From NCBI GenBank assembly GCA_003326205.1, contig LWTK01000038.1:62001-126000 (forward strand): DNA of 64,000 nt. Direction: 5' to 3'. Position numbers and translations under genes: made by a program. Positions 61,403-64,000 of the stretch are shown here, in pieces. Each line of letters starts with the position of its first letter. The stretch's first letter is position 1. Source of the DNA: Nostoc sp. ATCC 43529 (lineage in GTDB: Bacteria > Cyanobacteriota > Cyanobacteriia > Cyanobacteriales > Nostocaceae). The notes under the pieces are model-generated. The model did no database searches. It had not been told where the DNA came from and was given only the letters and a program-made list of their open reading frames with translations.

Positions 61403-64000
61403 CTAAGAGATATGCCGCTCAATCCAATCTCGGTCGAATATCAATTGGTAAATACGGTTTTGGACTTTGAGAGAACCTTGTTGTTTAATAATTAGCCCTG
61501 ATAGGAGCAATTCTTTTTCTTCTGGACTATCAACGGAAAGTATTTCTCCTTGGTGTAAAATTTGCTGATAAAGCTCTAGGAGTTTGTTAACTTGTAAATT
61601 GCTATTGAGAATGCGATCGCGAATCGTTCTTAAATGCTCTGGCTCATCCTGCGATTCCCAGTTTTCTATTACATTTGTCTGTACCAAATGTTCTATCCAT
61701 TCGGCTTCAGTATTTGCTGGAATCACAGTTGAAGAGTTATGAATGAGCTTACAGAGCTTTTGAGTGAGGAAAGGCTGTCCGTTAGTCCAGTGTAGTACTT
61801 CTCTGATGACTTTGCGAATGGCGATCGCGTCGCTCACTTTCTCTTTTAAACCTTCACCTAAAGGATAAACTTCATCTTCTTTAAAACCTTCTAGTTGAAT
61901 TGATTGACCAATATTAAACGGTGTTCGCTTGTGGTCTGAAATTAAATCTGAGGGAGTTGCTACGCCAAAGAAAGCAAAAGTTAAACGTCGATATTCTAGG
62001 TTGATACTACGCTGGTTATAACAGAAGCGTACCAAAGCAAAAAAGTCATTCACAGAAAAATTTAAGCCTAAGACACTATCAATTTCATCGACAAAGATAT
62101 AAATTTTTTCACTCTGAACTTGTTTAAGTAAAATATTTTCAATAAATTGGCTCAATTTTTGGGTGGGTGACAAATCTTTGTACTCATTCCACCAAATTGG
62201 CAGATTTATTTTGTCTAACAAATCAAAATTCTGCCATAATTCCACTGCTAACCCCAAATACCATTGAGTAGGGGTAATGTTGTCACTACCAATACGGGTT
62301 AAATCAATTGCCGTACAACTAAATCCTTCTTGCTGGAGATGGTGCATCATGCGTACCATCAAGCTTGATTTACCCATCTGCCTTGCATTTAGTATGTAAC
62401 AGAAATTACTATGCCTGAGTGCTTGATAAAAGTGGCGGTCAGCAGAACGCACAACATAGGTGGGAGCATCCATTGGCAAACTACCCCCAATTTGATAATC
62501 ATAACTTGAGAGTTGTTCTGAACTTTTAAGTAGGTCGTTTTCAAATTTCAGTTTTTCTTGAGTAATTTTCAGTTCTTCTAGCGTTTTTAATAACTCTTGA
62601 TTTCGTTCTTCAACTTTTTGTTCTAAAGTGCGGTTGTAGTCTTCTAATTGTTCGTATAAACGGGAATTTTCAATAGAAATGGCAGCTTGAGCAGAAAGGA
62701 TTTTTAAAATCTCAATGCGCTCTGGAGTAAATGCATGTGTGATTAAATTATTTTCTAAATATAGAATACCGCTTAATTTACCTTGATGAAGTAGAGGAAT
62801 GCAAAGAATCGATTTAGGTTGTACAACAGTAACATAAGGATCGCTAATAAATTGTCCCTCATGTTCTGCATCATCTAAAACCACATTTTCATGGCTATGG
62901 GCAACATAGTTAACAATAGTAATCGAAACAAGAGGCAATTGTTGAGCCATATCTACAGAATCTATTGGGAGCGATCGCAAAATGGTAACATTATCATCAT
63001 CCATTGCCCCTTCAGCCTCAATGACCCAATTTCCTTCCTTCTCAAGAATCAGAAAGCCTCTCTGAGCGCCTGCATTCTCAATGCTGATTTTCATCAGCTT
63101 CTGCAACAACTTTTCTAAAACGATTTCACTAGCTAGAGCTTGGGATGCTTTAAGAACCGTTGTTATGTCTAGGACTTTCCCATCACTACCCGTTGTCGAG
63201 ATATTTGTGCTGATACCCTTAGCTTCTGTTCTACTAGTTACTCCTACCCGTAGCTGTGCATATTCAGCTTCTAAATCTTTAACTTTGGCTTTTGCTCCCC
63301 AACTGATATAACAATAATGTGCATTTTTTAGATAAAAATTCCCAATTTCCTCTCTGCCAATAGAAAGATAGAATTCTGCTGCATGTTCATAAGCTAGGGC
63401 TTCTTCATGGATAAATTCATATTGTTTAGCACCTTGAATAGCTTTTTCATAAAGTTCTTCTGCTTGCCAAATTTTTCCTAAAGCTCGTGCTTTTTCAGCT
63501 TCTATTAAATCATATTTATTTTGAAAATTATCAGGACAATGTTTAGCCCATATTTTCATATTTTTTTGATTTATTTCTATTTGTTTAAGTAATTGTTTTC
63601 GTTGCCTCACATCACGATTTGTATAACAAGCAAGCAAAGCAAGCGAATAGTAGAAATTATGCTGCGGCTCAGGTAAATATCCAGCACAAGATTTGAGATT
63701 TTTTTCGGCTTGAATACCATGATCGAGAGCTTTTTCATAATTTTTAAAGAAAAAATATGAAATTGTTTTGGCTAAATGAAAAATAAATATTAGCCAATCA
63801 TTATTACTTTGTTCCCAACTTTTTAAATATTCTTCCTCTTCTTTTTTCGATTTGCCAAGAATTAGAAAATGATTATCAGTATTACAATCCAATAAATTAA
63901 TTGTAATGCTTTTACATATTTGAATATAAAAAATTGAATATGTTTGTTGGATTGTTTGAATTAATTTCTCATATTTTGTATAAGCGCATAAAACATCTTC
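61403..64000 (-). CDS. GAF / AAA-like (AAA_35) signalling ATPase, N-terminus missing
   Basis: The frame is open to the right edge (first complete codon at 64000), so at least 865 residues are seen and the N-terminus is off the window. Visible parts, in order, are a TPR-like helical region, a GAF domain (about 250-405 from 63892: LEKLLQKLMKISIENAGAQR through RIEILKILSAQAAISIENSR), a coiled coil (LEDYNRTLEQKVEERNQELL), and an AAA_35-type ATPase (NARQMGKSS Walker A, IYIFVDEIDSVL Walker B, then LTFAFFGVATPSDLI). The missing N-terminus could be a kinase or NTPase module as in related cyanobacterial proteins. Confidence 0.88.
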   Translation of the reverse strand, partial: EDVLCAYTKYEKLIQTIQQTYSIFYIQICKSITINLLDCNTDNHFLILGKSKKEEEEYLKSWEQSNNDWLIFIFHLAKTISYFFFKNYEKALDHGIQAEKNLKSCAGYLPEPQHNFYYSLALLACYTNRDVRQRKQLLKQIEINQKNMKIWAKHCPDNFQNKYDLIEAEKARALGKIWQAEELYEKAIQGAKQYEFIHEEALAYEHAAEFYLSIGREEIGNFYLKNAHYCYISWGAKAKVKDLEAEYAQLRVGVTSRTEAKGISTNISTTGSDGKVLDITTVLKASQALASEIVLEKLLQKLMKISIENAGAQRGFLILEKEGNWVIEAEGAMDDDNVTILRSLPIDSVDMAQQLPLVSITIVNYVAHSHENVVLDDAEHEGQFISDPYVTVVQPKSILCIPLLHQGKLSGILYLENNLITHAFTPERIEILKILSAQAAISIENSRLYEQLEDYNRTLEQKVEERNQELLKTLEELKITQEKLKFENDLLKSSEQLSSYDYQIGGSLPMDAPTYVVRSADRHFYQALRHSNFCYILNARQMGKSSLMVRMMHHLQQEGFSCTAIDLTRIGSDNITPTQWYLGLAVELWQNFDLLDKINLPIWWNEYKDLSPTQKLSQFIENILLKQVQSEKIYIFVDEIDSVLGLNFSVNDFFALVRFCYNQRSINLEYRRLTFAFFGVATPSDLISDHKRTPFNIGQSIQLEGFKEDEVYPLGEGLKEKVSDAIAIRKVIREVLHWTNGQPFLTQKLCKLIHNSSTVIPANTEAEWIEHLVQTNVIENWESQDEPEHLRTIRDRILNSNLQVNKLLELYQQILHQGEILSVDSPEEKELLLSGLIIKQQGSLKVQNRIYQLIFDRDWIERHIS

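Overview
The window looks like a chromosomal segment of a filamentous, Nostoc/Anabaena-like cyanobacterium. The HIP1 octamer GCGATCGC is scattered through almost every gene. Heptamer short tandem repeats (GGGCATG, AGTCCCC, ATTAGTC types) fill many intergenic gaps. Gene content is also typical: tocopherol cyclase, an ARC6/Ftn2 division protein, a Ycf46-type AAA protein, a PedR-like regulator, DUF2330 and DUF6391 proteins, and a tRNA-Arg(CCU) interrupted by a group I intron. The dnaA gene and a cluster of six perfect TTTTCCACA boxes beside it make this a good candidate for the chromosomal origin region.

Layout. 0-5.3 kb: end of msrA, a membrane Ser/Thr kinase, rfbB and a glycosyltransferase, a DUF6391 protein and a PedR-like regulator. 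5.6-12.1 kb: PfkB sugar kinase, Uma2 protein, polysaccharide deacetylase, an orphan RnfD-like membrane protein with a DUF2330 protein, and a small sigma-like factor. 12.4-24.1 kb: a tight minus-strand set of ten genes, the most unusual part of the window. In transcription order they encode a coiled-coil protein, a short radical-SAM activase-like enzyme, three consecutive P-loop GTPase-like proteins, an 893-residue one-span membrane protein, a membrane FHA-like protein, a membrane-anchored VWA protein, a small Ser/Thr/Pro-tailed protein and a Ycf46-like AAA ATPase. A TPR-CHAT protease-like gene is divergent from it (24.5-27.2 kb). The set resembles predicted NTP-dependent conflict or signalling systems (double-GTPase / VWA-AAA type), but this combination is not one I can name.

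27-36.3 kb: a double-glycine-type small protein, Uma2, two L,D-transpeptidases, KDPG aldolase, small membrane proteins, two tandem metallophosphoesterases and a Ser/Thr/Pro-rich membrane protein. 36.7-43.2 kb: two DnaJ-TPR proteins (one with WD40 repeats), tocopherol cyclase, the intron-containing tRNA-Arg, a TIR-FGE protein, and a toxin-antitoxin pair with a frameshifted PIN toxin. 43.2-47.1 kb: candidate oriC, dnaA, HtrA/Deg protease, peptide deformylase. 47.2-52.4 kb: a run of HMA-like domain genes around a P-type ATPase without the usual CPC membrane motif, plus a DUF5132 protein and a decayed HMA copy. 52.4-64 kb: nested inverted-repeat elements, dhaK-dhaL, a small possible toxin/immunity pair, ftn2/arc6, pdhA, an aldose-epimerase-like protein, tRNA-Lys and the C-terminal part of a GAF/AAA signalling protein that runs off the right edge.

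All calls were made by reading the translated sequences and DNA by eye. Family names are recognition from memory, not search results.
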